Positions 8,506 through 16,876 of a DNA stretch of 64,000 nt are shown in pieces. Each line of letters opens with the position of its first letter. The stretch's first letter is position 1. The stretch comes from Falsiroseomonas bella. Lineage in GTDB: Bacteria; Pseudomonadota; Alphaproteobacteria; Acetobacterales; Acetobacteraceae. The position numbers and the translations under genes are program-made. Below the pieces are notes generated by a model, which was not told where the DNA came from, made no database searches, and saw nothing but the letters and a program-made list of their open reading frames with translations. The stretch is taken from contig NZ_QGNA01000004.1 of NCBI RefSeq assembly GCF_003173615.1, forward strand, positions 62,001-126,000, written 5' to 3'.

Positions 8506-9008
8506 GCATCGCCGGGCGCGTGCACCGGGTCGGCGACCATGTGGACACCGACGTCATCCTGCCGGGCCGCTACCTGACGCTGCGCGACCAGGCGGCGCTC
8601 GGCATGCGGTGTTTCGAAGGGCTCGATCCCGGCTTCGCCGCGCGCATCGCGCCGGGCGACATCCTGGCCGCCGGGCGCAACTTCGGCTGCGGCTCCTCGC
8701 GCGAGCATGCGGTGCTGGCGCTGCGCGGCGCCGGGATCGCGGCGGTGGTGGCGGAGAGCGCGGCGCGGATCTTCTTCCGCAACGCGATCAACCTGGCGCT
8801 GCCGGTGATCGTCGCGCCCGAGGCGGCGCGGGCGCTCGCGGCCGGCGAGGCGGCGGAGATCGACATCGCCGTCGGCGTGATCCGCCAGGGCGGCCGGGAA
8901 TGGCGCTTTCCGCCTTTCCAGGGCGAGGTCGCCGCGATCATCGCCGCCGGCGGGCTGGCCGCGCGGGTCCGCGCCACGCTCGCCTCGGGTGCCGCGCCGG
9001 GCGGGTGA
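8502..9008 (+). CDS. Aconitase-superfamily dehydratase small subunit (LeuD/HacB/DmdB-like)
   Basis: This 168-residue swivelling subunit partners the preceding large subunit. It opens 'GRVHRVGDHVDTDVILPGRYL', the classic LeuD start, with the N-T/D-D-V-I motif. It carries 'AGRNFGCGSSREHAVLALRGAG', the active-site loop with the conserved G-C-G-S-S-R-E-H, then 'SAARIFFRNAINLALPVI'. The length matches the short LeuD/HacB group (about 165) rather than the ~200-residue E. coli type. It starts at the ATGA overlap, so the two subunits are translationally coupled. It is the last gene of the long + strand run; the convergent EamA gene ends 10 bases downstream. Confidence 0.87.
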   Translation: MSIAGRVHRVGDHVDTDVILPGRYLTLRDQAALGMRCFEGLDPGFAARIAPGDILAAGRNFGCGSSREHAVLALRGAGIAAVVAESAARIFFRNAINLALPVIVAPEAARALAAGEAAEIDIAVGVIRQGGREWRFPPFQGEVAAIIAAGGLAARVRATLASGAAPGG

Positions 9009-9018
9009 GGGGCGCGGT

Positions 9019-9888
9019 CTAGCGCGGCCGGGTCGTCGCCAGCCACACGCCGGCCAGCAAGATCGCGCCGCCGACCAGCACGAGGGGGGAGGGAACCTCG
9101 CCCAGCAGCAGCGCGCCGACCGCAGCGGCGAAGGGCGGCTGCAGGTAGCCGACCATGGAGGCGTCGGTGACGCGGGCGCGCGCGATCAGGCCGAGGAACA
9201 TGGTCAGCGGCAGCGCGGAGGCGAAGATGCCGAGCAGCGCGATGACCAGCAGCGCCTGCCCCGACACCGCGAAGGCGCCTTCCGGCGCGAGCGGGACGGA
9301 GAGCAGCAGCGCCGCGCCGCCCGAGACCAGCTGCTGGCCGAGGGCGAGCTGCGCCGGCGATTCGGGCCGCACCCGGCGCGCATAGATGGTGCCGAGCGCG
9401 TAGGAGAGGCCGGAGAGCAGCACCAGCACGCCGCCGGTGAAGGAGGCGCGGCCGGCCAGCGCATCCGGGCCAAGCAGCACCGCGATGCCGGCGAAGCCGA
9501 CCAGCAGCCCCGCCAGGCTGCGCGGTCCGGGCCGTTCCTCACGCAGCAGGGCGACCGTCAGCAGGGCGACGATCAGCGGCGTCGCGGCATGGATCAGCGC
9601 GGCCGGCGCGGCCTCGATATAGCCGAGGGCGAAGGCCGTCAGCAGGTTCGGTACCCAGCCATTGGTGGTGCCGAGCACCAGCCAGTGGCGCAGCTGCAGC
9701 TTGCCGCCGAGCCGGCGCGTCACGATCAGGAAGGCGAGCACGCCCGCCGCGGCGAAGAGGCCGCGCAGCGCCGCCAGCACGAAGGGCGAGGTGTCCGCCG
9801 CGACCAGGCGCAGCAGGGGGAAGGAGGAACCCCAGAGCCCGCCGATGACGATCAGCCGCCACCAGAGGGCCGAGCCGGTCAGGGTCAT
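9019..9888 (-). CDS. EamA/DMT-family transporter
   Basis: This 289-residue inner-membrane protein has about ten hydrophobic helices in two EamA repeats. The first begins 'LIVIGGLWGSSFPLLRLVA', with the usual W-G-S-S-F/P motif of drug/metabolite exporters, and the second begins near 'GLSYALGTIYARR'. It ends 'ILLAGVWLATTRPR'. DMT proteins export amino acids, nucleosides or small toxic compounds; no substrate can be read here. The start is ATG at 9886-9888 because it overlaps the stop of mltG by ATGA. A longer frame extends upstream through mltG but has no EamA content. It is the distal gene of the fab-mltG run. Confidence 0.86.
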   Translation of the reverse strand: MTLTGSALWWRLIVIGGLWGSSFPLLRLVAADTSPFVLAALRGLFAAAGVLAFLIVTRRLGGKLQLRHWLVLGTTNGWVPNLLTAFALGYIEAAPAALIHAATPLIVALLTVALLREERPGPRSLAGLLVGFAGIAVLLGPDALAGRASFTGGVLVLLSGLSYALGTIYARRVRPESPAQLALGQQLVSGGAALLLSVPLAPEGAFAVSGQALLVIALLGIFASALPLTMFLGLIARARVTDASMVGYLQPPFAAAVGALLLGEVPSPLVLVGGAILLAGVWLATTRPR

Positions 9889-10871
9889 CGGCTGGTGGTG
9901 GCGTTCCTCTGCCGCTCGATCTCGCGCCAGCGGGCGACGTTGCGGTTGTGCTCCTCCAGCGTGCGGCCGAAGGCGTGCCCGCCGGTGCCATCCGCGACGA
10001 AGTAGAGGAACTCGGTCGCTTCCGGGTTCAGCACGGCGCGCAGCGAGTCGCGGCCGGGGCTGGCGATGGGGCCGGGCGGCAGGCCGCGGATGCGGTAGGT
10101 GTTGAAGGGATGGTCGCGGTCGAGGTCGGCGCGGGTCAGCGGGCGGTCCAGCACGCCGCCATCGGCCGCCGCATAGGCCGTGGTGGGATCCGATTGCAAC
10201 GGCATGCCGCGCCGCAGGCGGTTGATGAAGACGCCGGCGACCTTCGCGCGTTCCTCGGGCTTGCCGGTCTCGCGCTCCACGATGGAGGCGAGGATCACCG
10301 CCTCGCGCGGCGTAGCGAGCGGCAGGTTCGGCTGGCGCGCGGGCCAGAGCTCGGCGAGGGCGGCATCCATTGCCTGGTCGGCGCGGCGCACGACGGAGGC
10401 GCGCGAATCGCCCCATTGGTAGGCATAGGTCTCGGGCAGGATCTGGCCCTCGTCGAAGCGCGGCATCTCGCCGGTGAGGCCCTCGGCGCGTTCCAGGATG
10501 GTGGCGATCTGGCTGACCACGAGGCCTTCGGGGATGGTCAGGCGGCGCTGCACCGGGCGGGCGGTGCGCAGCACGGCCAGCACTTCCTTGAGGCTGGCGC
10601 GGGCGGGGAAGGCGAATTCGGCGGCGCGCAGCGCACCCTGGCCGCGGGTGGCCCAGGCGGCGAGGAGGAAGGCGCGCTCATCGGCGATAACGCCGCGCTC
10701 GGCGAGCGCCGCGGCGATCGCGGTCAGGCCGCCGCGGGGCACCACCATCTGCGCCGGCTCGGCGAGCGGCCCCGGTGCGGCATAGGCGCGCTGGGCATAC
10801 CACCAGCCGCCGGCGGCGAGGCCGCCGAGCAGCAGGAGCAGGATGACGAGGACGGAGGAGAGGCGGCGCAT
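9885..10871 (-). CDS. mltG: Endolytic murein transglycosylase MltG (YceG family)
   Basis: This 328-residue protein is anchored by one N-terminal helix (LSSVLVILLLLLGGLAAGGWW) with the bulk in the periplasm. It cleaves nascent glycan strands of peptidoglycan and helps set strand length. A LysM-like segment (about 40-100) is followed by the YceG domain with 'RRLTIPEGLVVSQIA' and 'ILPETYAYQWGDS'. The catalytic motif 'ILASIVERETGKPEERAKVA' has the catalytic Glu at about 199, then 'NRLRRGMPLQSDPT' and 'FNTYRIRGLPPGPIASPG'. The length and motif order match the family. It follows fabF on the same strand with an 81-base gap, as is common in alphaproteobacteria, and overlaps the EamA gene by 4 bases. 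Confidence 0.95.
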   Translation of the reverse strand: MRRLSSVLVILLLLLGGLAAGGWWYAQRAYAAPGPLAEPAQMVVPRGGLTAIAAALAERGVIADERAFLLAAWATRGQGALRAAEFAFPARASLKEVLAVLRTARPVQRRLTIPEGLVVSQIATILERAEGLTGEMPRFDEGQILPETYAYQWGDSRASVVRRADQAMDAALAELWPARQPNLPLATPREAVILASIVERETGKPEERAKVAGVFINRLRRGMPLQSDPTTAYAAADGGVLDRPLTRADLDRDHPFNTYRIRGLPPGPIASPGRDSLRAVLNPEATEFLYFVADGTGGHAFGRTLEEHNRNVARWREIERQRNATTSR

Positions 10872-10952
10872 GAGCCCCGACCTCTGACCGCCGCGCGGGC
10901 GCGTGGCAAGAGGCGGGGGCGTCGCTTCGTGTAACGGTGCCGCGTGTGGGCG

Positions 10953-12236
10953 CTAGGCGGCCTTGCGGAACACGATGCTGGCGTTGGTGCCGCCGAAGCC
11001 GAAGCTGTTGGACAGCGCGACCTCGATCTTCCGCTGCTGCGCGACATTCGCCACGCGGTCGATGGGGCTCTCGCGCGAGGGGTTGTCGAGGTTCAGCGTG
11101 GGCGGGGCGATGCCGTCGCGGATCGCCATGATGGAGAAGATGCCCTCCACCGCGCCCGCCGCGCCCAGCAGGTGACCCACGGCAGACTTGGTCGAGGACA
11201 TCGCCAGGCCCTTGGCCGCGTCGCCCCAGAGGCGCTCCACGGCGCCGAGCTCGATGTCGTCGCCCATCGGCGTGGAGGTGCCGTGCGCGTTCACGTACTG
11301 CACTTGGTCCGGCCGCACGCCGGCCGAGGCGAGCGCCGCCTTCATGGAGCGATAGGCGCCGTCGCCATCCTCGGACGGTGCGGTAATGTGGTGGGCGTCG
11401 CCGGACATGCCGTAGCCCACCACCTCTGCGTAGATCTTCGCGCCGCGCTTCTTCGCGTGCTCGTATTCCTCGAGCACCACCACGCCCGCGCCCTCGCCCA
11501 TGACGAAGCCGTCGCGGTCCTTGTCCCAGGGGCGGGAGGCCTTGGTCGGCGTGTCGTTGAAGGCGGTGGAGAGCGCGCGGGAGGCGCAGAAGCCGGCCAT
11601 GCCGATCTCGCTGACCGCGGCCTCGGCGCCGCCGGCGACCATCACGTCGGCATCGCCGAGCGCGATCAGCCGCGCCGCGTCGCCGAGGGCGTGCACGCCG
11701 GTGGCGCAGGCGGTGACGACGGAGTGGTTCGGGCCCTTGAAGCCGTAGCGGATCGAGACATGGCCGGAGGCCAGGTTGATCAGCGCGGAGGGGATGAAGA
11801 AGGGCGAGAGGCGGCGCGTCTTGCCCTGGTAGATCTGGACCGAGGCCTCGTAGATGGTCGGCAGGCCGCCGATGCCGGAGCCGATCATGACGCCGGTGCG
11901 GGTACGGGCTTCCTCGTCCTGCGGCAGCCAGCCGGCGTCCTGCACCGCTTCCTCAGCCGCGACGAGCGCGAGCTGGATGAAGCGGTCCATCTTCTTGACG
12001 TCCTTGACCGGGATCCACTCGGCGACGTCGAGCTTGCCTTCGGCCTTGGGGCCCTGCGGGACCTGGCCGGCGACCTTGGAGGGAAGCTGGCTGACATCGA
12101 AGGACTGGATCGCGCCGAGGCCGGATTCACCGGCCGTCATGCGCTTCCAGACATGCTCGACGCCGAGCCCGAGCGGGCAGGCGATCCCCATACCCGTGAC
12201 GACGACGCGCCGAGGCGCCGCGAGATGACCGAACAC
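10953..12236 (-). CDS. fabF: Beta-ketoacyl-ACP synthase II
   Basis: This 427-residue cytoplasmic condensing enzyme elongates acyl-ACP with malonyl-ACP in type II fatty-acid synthesis. The Cys-His-His triad is C177 in 'VVTACATGVH', H318 in 'YVNAHGTSTPMGDDIE' and H355 in 'KSAVGHLLGAAGAVE', with K350 beside the last. The N-terminus 'RRVVVTGMGIACPLG' and the C-terminus 'SNSFGFGGTNASIVF' are standard. It lies directly after acpP with a 39-base gap on the same strand, giving the usual fabD-fabG-acpP-fabF order. Nothing unusual is visible. ATG 12234-12236 is the natural start; the glycine hinge and active-site spacing fit FabF rather than FabB. Confidence 0.97.
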   Translation of the reverse strand: MFGHLAAPRRVVVTGMGIACPLGLGVEHVWKRMTAGESGLGAIQSFDVSQLPSKVAGQVPQGPKAEGKLDVAEWIPVKDVKKMDRFIQLALVAAEEAVQDAGWLPQDEEARTRTGVMIGSGIGGLPTIYEASVQIYQGKTRRLSPFFIPSALINLASGHVSIRYGFKGPNHSVVTACATGVHALGDAARLIALGDADVMVAGGAEAAVSEIGMAGFCASRALSTAFNDTPTKASRPWDKDRDGFVMGEGAGVVVLEEYEHAKKRGAKIYAEVVGYGMSGDAHHITAPSEDGDGAYRSMKAALASAGVRPDQVQYVNAHGTSTPMGDDIELGAVERLWGDAAKGLAMSSTKSAVGHLLGAAGAVEGIFSIMAIRDGIAPPTLNLDNPSRESPIDRVANVAQQRKIEVALSNSFGFGGTNASIVFRKAA

Positions 12237-12275
12237 GCCCGTTTTCCCCCTGGCCTTCAGTGCGAAGCGGGCGGC

Positions 12276-12515
12276 TCAGGCCGCCTTCTGCTTCTCGATG
12301 TAGTCGATCGCGTCCTTGACGGTGGTGATCTTCTCGGCGGCGTCGTCCGGAATCTCGACCCCGAAGGCCTCCTCGAAGGCCATCACCAGCTCGACGGTGT
12401 CGAGGCTGTCCGCGCCGAGATCGTCGATGAAGGAGGCCTCGGGCGTGACCTTCGCCTCTTCAACGCCGAGATGCTCGACGACGATCTTCTTCACCTTCTC
12501 CGCGGTTTCGCTCAT
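12276..12515 (-). CDS. acpP: Acyl carrier protein
   Basis: This 79-residue acidic protein carries growing acyl chains. The phosphopantetheine attachment site is S37 in '[19 protein letters not shown]'. The sequence is a canonical four-helix ACP with start [17 protein letters not shown] and end '[11 protein letters not shown]'. It lies between fabG and fabF on the same strand. The 219-base gap upstream (to fabG) probably holds its own promoter or leader, as expected for a very abundant protein, but I did not identify a convincing -35/-10. GGAGAGACCCC on the coding strand just before the ATG provides the ribosome site. Confidence 0.97.
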   Translation of the reverse strand: MSETAEKVKKIVVEHLGVEEAKVTPEASFIDDLGADSLDTVELVMAFEEAFGVEIPDDAAEKITTVKDAIDYIEKQKAA

Positions 12516-12734
12516 GGACCGGGGTCTCTCCTGCTGCGTCGTGCCGTGCCCGCCTGGTGCGGGGCGGTTCCTTGTAAGCTGTCCGAAACGCCATGCCGAG
12601 CCTGCGGGCGCGGCCGCCCGGGTCCGGGAGGCCGGGGCGGCGCGGCTCTAACATGGAAGCGTCACTTGGCCTAGGCGCGTGCGATGTGCAAGCGGTCCAG
12701 GCGCAGAGGGGGCCGGTTCGGTCCCGTCGTGGTT

Positions 12735-13475
12735 TCAGAACATCGCCATGCCGCCGTTCACATGCAGGGTCTGGCCGGTGACCCAGCCGGCCTCGGGGCT
12801 GGCGAGGTAGACCACGGCGGCGGCCACGTCCTCCGGCGAACCCATCCGCTGGGTCGGGATGCGGGAGAGCAGGGCGGTGCGGGCGGCCTCGGGCAGGGCG
12901 TCGGTCATGGCGGTCTTCACGAAGCCGGGCGCCACCACGTTCACCGTCACGCCGCGGGTGGCGACCTCCTGCGCGAGGGACTTCGACATGCCGATCAGCC
13001 CGGCCTTGGCGGCGGCGTAGTTGGCCTGGCCGGCATTGCCGGTGACGCCGACGATGGAGGCGATGGAGACCACGCGGCCCCAGCGCTTCTTCATCATGCC
13101 GCGCAACGCGGCGCGGGCCAGGCGGAAGGGGGCGTTCAGGTCCACCTCCAGCACCGCGTTCCAGTCGGCGTCGCCCATGCGCAGCGCCAGCATGTCCCGC
13201 GTGAACCCGGCATTGTTGACCAGGATGTCGAGGCTGCCGGCCTCGGCCTCGATCTTCTCGACCAGGGCGGCGGGGGCGGCGGGGTCGGCGAGGTCGGCCG
13301 GGGCGACGATCACGCGCGCGCCGCCGAGCGACTCGGCCACCCGGGCGAGTTCCGATTCGCGCCGTCCGGTGATGGCGACGGTGGCACCCTGGGCGTGCAG
13401 CGCCTTCGCGATCGCCTCGCCGATGCCCCCCGTCGCGCCGGTGACGAGAGCGACCTTCCCCGTGAGATCGAACAT
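12735..13475 (-). CDS. fabG: 3-oxoacyl-ACP reductase
   Basis: This 246-residue NADPH-dependent short-chain dehydrogenase reduces 3-oxoacyl-ACP. The cofactor loop is TGATGGIG at 12-19, 'LVNNAG' at 85-90 is the structural motif, and the catalytic triad is S140, Y153 and K157 ('ANYAAAKAGLIGMSKSLAQE'). The C-terminus 'TGQTLHVNGGMAMF' is typical of FabG. It follows fabD after 16 bases and precedes acpP, so the assignment to fatty-acid synthesis is firm. This separates it from the second SDR gene in the window at 30271, which lies outside the fab cluster. Confidence 0.96.
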   Translation of the reverse strand: MFDLTGKVALVTGATGGIGEAIAKALHAQGATVAITGRRESELARVAESLGGARVIVAPADLADPAAPAALVEKIEAEAGSLDILVNNAGFTRDMLALRMGDADWNAVLEVDLNAPFRLARAALRGMMKKRWGRVVSIASIVGVTGNAGQANYAAAKAGLIGMSKSLAQEVATRGVTVNVVAPGFVKTAMTDALPEAARTALLSRIPTQRMGSPEDVAAAVVYLASPEAGWVTGQTLHVNGGMAMF

Positions 13476-13491
13476 GGTGCGGCCCTCCCTT

Positions 13492-14451
13492 TCAGAGCGT
13501 CTTCAGGAATGCTTCGACATCGGCGGGCGTGCCGACGGCCTCGGCCTTCGCGTCGGGTGCGAGGCGCTTCATCAGGCCGGTCAGCACCTTGCCGCTGCCG
13601 ATCTCGACGAAGCGGTCGCAGCCCATGGCGGCCATGGCGAGGATGCATTCGCGCCAGCGGACCGTCCCGGTGACCTGCTTCACGAGCAGGTCGCGGATCT
13701 CGGCGGGGTCGGTGGCCTTGGCGGCGGTGACATTGGCGACGACGGGCACTGTGGGGGCGTGCATGGTGGCGCGCTCCAGCGCCTCCGCCATGGCATCGGC
13801 GGCGGGCGCCATCAGGGCGCAGTGGAAGGGGGCGGAGACGGGCAGCTTCATCGCCCGCTTCACGCCGGCTTCCTTGGCCTTCTCGATGGCGCGGTCCACC
13901 GCGGCGGCGGCGCCGGAGACGACGATCTGGCCGCCGCCATTGTCGTTGGCGACCTCGACAACCTCCTTCTTCCCGGTTTCCGGGTCGGTGGCGGCGGCGG
14001 CGCAGATCTCGCGCGCCTGGTCGAGCTCGGCGCCGAGCAGCGCGGCCATCGCGCCGGTGCCGGGCGGCGTCGCTTTCTGCATCGCCTCGCCGCGCAGGCG
14101 CAGCAGGCGGGCGGCGGTGGGCACGTCGAAGGTGCCGGCGGCGGCAAGCGCCGCGTATTCGCCGAGCGAATGGCCGGCGACGAGCGCGACCTTGTCCCGC
14201 AGCGCGAAGCCGCCTTCCTTCTCGATCACGCGCAGCACGGCCAGCGAGACCGCCATCAGCGCCGGCTGGGCATTGGCGGTGAGGGTGAGTTCCTCGGCCG
14301 GTCCCTCGAACATCAGTTTCGAGAGCTTCTGCCTGAGGGTCTCGTCCACCTCCTCGAACACCTCGCGGGCGACGGGGAAGGCGGCGGCGAGGTCGCGGCC
14401 CATGCCGGGGGCCTGGGAACCCTGGCCGGGGAAGGTGAAGGCGAGCGCCAT
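13492..14451 (-). CDS. fabD: Malonyl-CoA:ACP transacylase
   Basis: This 319-residue acyltransferase loads malonate onto ACP. 'FTFPGQGSQAPGMGRDLA' opens the protein. The nucleophile is S95 in 'AGHSLGEYAALAA', and the catalytic His lies in 'VSAPFHCALMAPAADAM' near 208. The C-terminal 'FVEIGSGKVLTGLMKR' is also standard. It is the first gene of the fab cluster on the minus strand. The 84 bases between it and the radical SAM gene upstream on the same strand leave room for a promoter, but none is obvious. The length is normal for bacterial FabD (about 310). Confidence 0.96.
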   Translation of the reverse strand: MALAFTFPGQGSQAPGMGRDLAAAFPVAREVFEEVDETLRQKLSKLMFEGPAEELTLTANAQPALMAVSLAVLRVIEKEGGFALRDKVALVAGHSLGEYAALAAAGTFDVPTAARLLRLRGEAMQKATPPGTGAMAALLGAELDQAREICAAAATDPETGKKEVVEVANDNGGGQIVVSGAAAAVDRAIEKAKEAGVKRAMKLPVSAPFHCALMAPAADAMAEALERATMHAPTVPVVANVTAAKATDPAEIRDLLVKQVTGTVRWRECILAMAAMGCDRFVEIGSGKVLTGLMKRLAPDAKAEAVGTPADVEAFLKTL

Positions 14452-14535
14452 GACGGAGCCGTGATCCTGGCGGTTGGAGGTCGGGCCGCCTAGGGCGCGG
14501 GGAGGGGGGGCGTCAAGGGTCGTGTGCCGTCCGGG

Positions 14536-16161
14536 TCAAGGCACCGCCTCGGGCTCCGCCGGCAGGACCGGCACCGGGACGGGCGGCTGCCAGCGTCCGC
14601 TCGCCACCTCCTCGATCTGCCGGTCGATGGTCTCGAGCACATGGCGCGAGAAGGGGCCGAGATGGGTGTAGAGCGCGGCGACCGTGATCGCGGTCTTCAG
14701 CGCGCGGGGATTGCGCCGCAGGAGGGTGGCGACCATGCCCCAGAATGCCCGCCGCTCCGCGCCCCCGGCCCGCGTGAGCGCCAGGGCGACGCGGGCGAAG
14801 CGCAGCCCGTCGCGCGGCAGGTCCCGCAGCGCGATGCGGCCCGCGGGCGGCTTCATGCCGAGGTTCAGGCCGGCGCGGAGGAGGCGGCCGAAAAAGGCCT
14901 GCGGCGTGTAGGCGCGGGCCACCACCTCCCGGTAGTCCGCCAGCACCTCCTGGCGCGGGCGCCTTGTGTCGAAGTTGAGGCCGGAGGTGCACTGGTCGCC
15001 GAGCAGGCCCTTGCTGTTCACCACCTCGCCGCCCGGATGCAGCCGCCCCTCGCGCGTCAGGCGGCGGGAGAGCTGCGTGTCGGGCAACGCGTAGAGCAGG
15101 CCGGCCATGGCGACCGGGATGGCGGCGTCCTCGATGAGCTGGACGATGCCCTTGCCGACGCCGGCCGTCTCGTCGTCGAAGCCGACGATGAAGCCGCCGA
15201 TGACGATGATGCCCGCGCCCTGCACGCGGCGCACCGAATCGGGGATGCTGCGCCGCGTGTTCTGCTTCTTCTGCATCAGGCGCAGCGTCTCGGGGTTCGG
15301 GCTCTCGATGCCGATGAAGATCAGGAAGAAATTGGCCTGGCGCAGCAGGTCCAGCAGTTCCGCGTCGTCGGCGAGGTTGATCGAGGCCTCGGTCGAGAAC
15401 TCGAAGGGATAGTCGTGGCGCTTCTGCCAGGCGATCAGCTCCGGCAGGAAGGCCTTCAGCGCCTTCTTGTTGCCGACCAGGTTGTCGTCCACGAAGTCCA
15501 CATGGCCGCGGTAGCCGCGGACGCGCAGGGCCTCGAGCTCGGCCAGCACCTGCGGCGTCGTCTTGGTGCGCGGCACCCGGCCGTAGAGCTCGATGATGTC
15601 GCAGAACTCGCAGGTGAAGGGGCAGCCGCGGGAGAATTGCAGGCTGAGATTGGTGTAGTCGGAAAGCCTGAGCAGGTCGTAGCGCGGCACCGGGGTGGTG
15701 GTGATGTCCGCCTTGAAGCGCTCGGCGGTGAAGGTGCCGCGGCGCTCGCCGGCCCGCCAGGCGGCGATGAAGTCCGGCATGATGCCCTCGACCTCGCCGA
15801 GGACGCGGAAATCGGCCCGTTCGTAGACCTGGGGCGAGCTGGTCGGGTCGGGCCCGCCGACCACCACGGGTCGGCCCAGGCTCTGGGCGCGGTGGATCAC
15901 GTGCAGCGTGTCGAATTGCTGCGGCAGCATGCCGCCGGTCATCACCATGTCGGCCCAGGCGATGTCGGCGTCCGCAAGCTCCGACGTGTTGCGGTCCACC
16001 AGCCGGATCTCCCAATCGGCGGGCAGCATGGCCGCGACGGTGATCAGGCCGAGCGGCGGGGCCGGGTATTTCGCGCCCACCAGCTCGCAGGTCCGGCTGT
16101 AGTTCCAGAACGAGCCGGGGTTGAAGCGCGGATGCACCAGCAGCACCCTGGTCGCCGTCAC
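14536..16161 (-). CDS. B12-binding-type radical SAM protein with DUF4070-like C-terminus (HpnP-like family)
   Basis: This 541-residue enzyme has three parts. Residues 1-140 resemble the cobalamin-binding Rossmann fold of this class ('PPLGLITVAAMLPADWEIRLVDRN', 'VVVGGPDPTSSP'), without the classical DxHxxG. The radical SAM core at ~165-380 carries the cluster motif C180-x3-C184-x2-C187 in 'SRGCPFTCEFCDIIELYG'. A C-terminal region from ~390 has 'LGDQCTSGLNFDTRRPR' of the DUF4070 type. The group includes the hopanoid 2-methylase HpnP and other B12-dependent methylases of lipids or peptides. The conserved 'FSRGCPFTCEFCDI' and 'IGIESPNPETL' fit this group, but I cannot separate HpnP from its paralogs here. 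It lies upstream of fabD on the same strand and divergent from rpsF. Confidence 0.82.
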   Translation of the reverse strand: MTATRVLLVHPRFNPGSFWNYSRTCELVGAKYPAPPLGLITVAAMLPADWEIRLVDRNTSELADADIAWADMVMTGGMLPQQFDTLHVIHRAQSLGRPVVVGGPDPTSSPQVYERADFRVLGEVEGIMPDFIAAWRAGERRGTFTAERFKADITTTPVPRYDLLRLSDYTNLSLQFSRGCPFTCEFCDIIELYGRVPRTKTTPQVLAELEALRVRGYRGHVDFVDDNLVGNKKALKAFLPELIAWQKRHDYPFEFSTEASINLADDAELLDLLRQANFFLIFIGIESPNPETLRLMQKKQNTRRSIPDSVRRVQGAGIIVIGGFIVGFDDETAGVGKGIVQLIEDAAIPVAMAGLLYALPDTQLSRRLTREGRLHPGGEVVNSKGLLGDQCTSGLNFDTRRPRQEVLADYREVVARAYTPQAFFGRLLRAGLNLGMKPPAGRIALRDLPRDGLRFARVALALTRAGGAERRAFWGMVATLLRRNPRALKTAITVAALYTHLGPFSRHVLETIDRQIEEVASGRWQPPVPVPVLPAEPEAVP

Positions 16162-16396
16162 GCCGTGCCTCCGCGGATCCTTACGAATATGGAGACTTAA
16201 TCGGCGCGGGCCCGCCGCGCCAGGGCGGGATCCCCGCCTTGCCCTGCGCCCCCGTCCCGTGCTTTACGCGCCGCTTCCCTGCCGGGATCCGATGCATCGG
16301 TCCCGGCTATGCCCGCTTGCGTGGCTTCCCGGCATGGTGCCGGCGACCGCCGAGAACAGCCGAAAGCTGGGGCTGAGACAGCCGAAGGGAGACACG

Positions 16397-16870
16397 ATGC
16401 CGCTTTACGAATGCGTGCTGCTGGCACGCAACGACGTCACGCAACAGCAGGTCGAGGCCATCGCCGACCAGGTCGAGCAGACGCTCAAGGCCGGCGGCGG
16501 CGAGGTGCGCAAGCGCGAGTACTGGGGCCTGCGCGGCCTGGCCTACAAGATCAAGAAGAACCGCAAGGCGCACTACATGCTGCTCGGCGTGTCGTCCCCG
16601 CCGGCGGCGCTGCAGGAAGCCGAGCGCCAGCTTGGCCTGCACGAGGACGTGCTGCGCACGCTGACCATCCGCGTCGAGGAACTGGAGGAAGGCCCCTCCG
16701 CCATCCTCGCCCGCCGCGGCGAGGACCGCGAGCGCGAGCGCGGCTTCCGCGGGCCGCGCCCGGCCGGGCGCTTCAGCTCGGGCCGTGGCGGCGGACGCGA
16801 CCGCGACGACCGCGAGGAATTCCGCGCGCGCCCGCGCGAGGAAATGGACATGGGCATGGACGGGGAGTGA
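16397..16870 (+). CDS. rpsF: Small ribosomal subunit protein bS6
   Basis: This 157-residue ribosomal protein binds 16S rRNA together with bS18. It opens MPLYECVLLARNDVTQQQVE and contains 'REYWGLRGLAYKIKKNRKAHY', which are S6 hallmarks. Residues ~110-157 are an Arg/Gly/Asp-rich tail ('GRFSSGRGGGRDRDDREEF') that is longer than in E. coli and common in alphaproteobacteria. ATG 16397 has AAGGGAG upstream. A longer frame exists from 16121 but its extra part has no S6 content. It is the first gene of rpsF-rpsR-rplI. The 235-base region before it, up to the divergent radical SAM gene, may hold the autoregulatory leader known for S6-S18 operons, but I could not fold a convincing one by eye. Confidence 0.96.
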   Translation: MPLYECVLLARNDVTQQQVEAIADQVEQTLKAGGGEVRKREYWGLRGLAYKIKKNRKAHYMLLGVSSPPAALQEAERQLGLHEDVLRTLTIRVEELEEGPSAILARRGEDRERERGFRGPRPAGRFSSGRGGGRDRDDREEFRARPREEMDMGMDGE

Positions 16871-16876
16871 GCCACG

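Noticed and set aside
16162-16250. Cobalamin riboswitch near the B12-type radical SAM gene
   Set aside because: No B12-box-like sequence is visible on either strand in the short upstream region.
16162-16396. Possible S6-S18 autoregulatory RNA leader before rpsF
   Set aside because: A 235-base region is available and has small GC hairpins and a doubled ACAGCCGAA, but I could not match the known bulged CCG motif by eye. A covariance-model search would decide.
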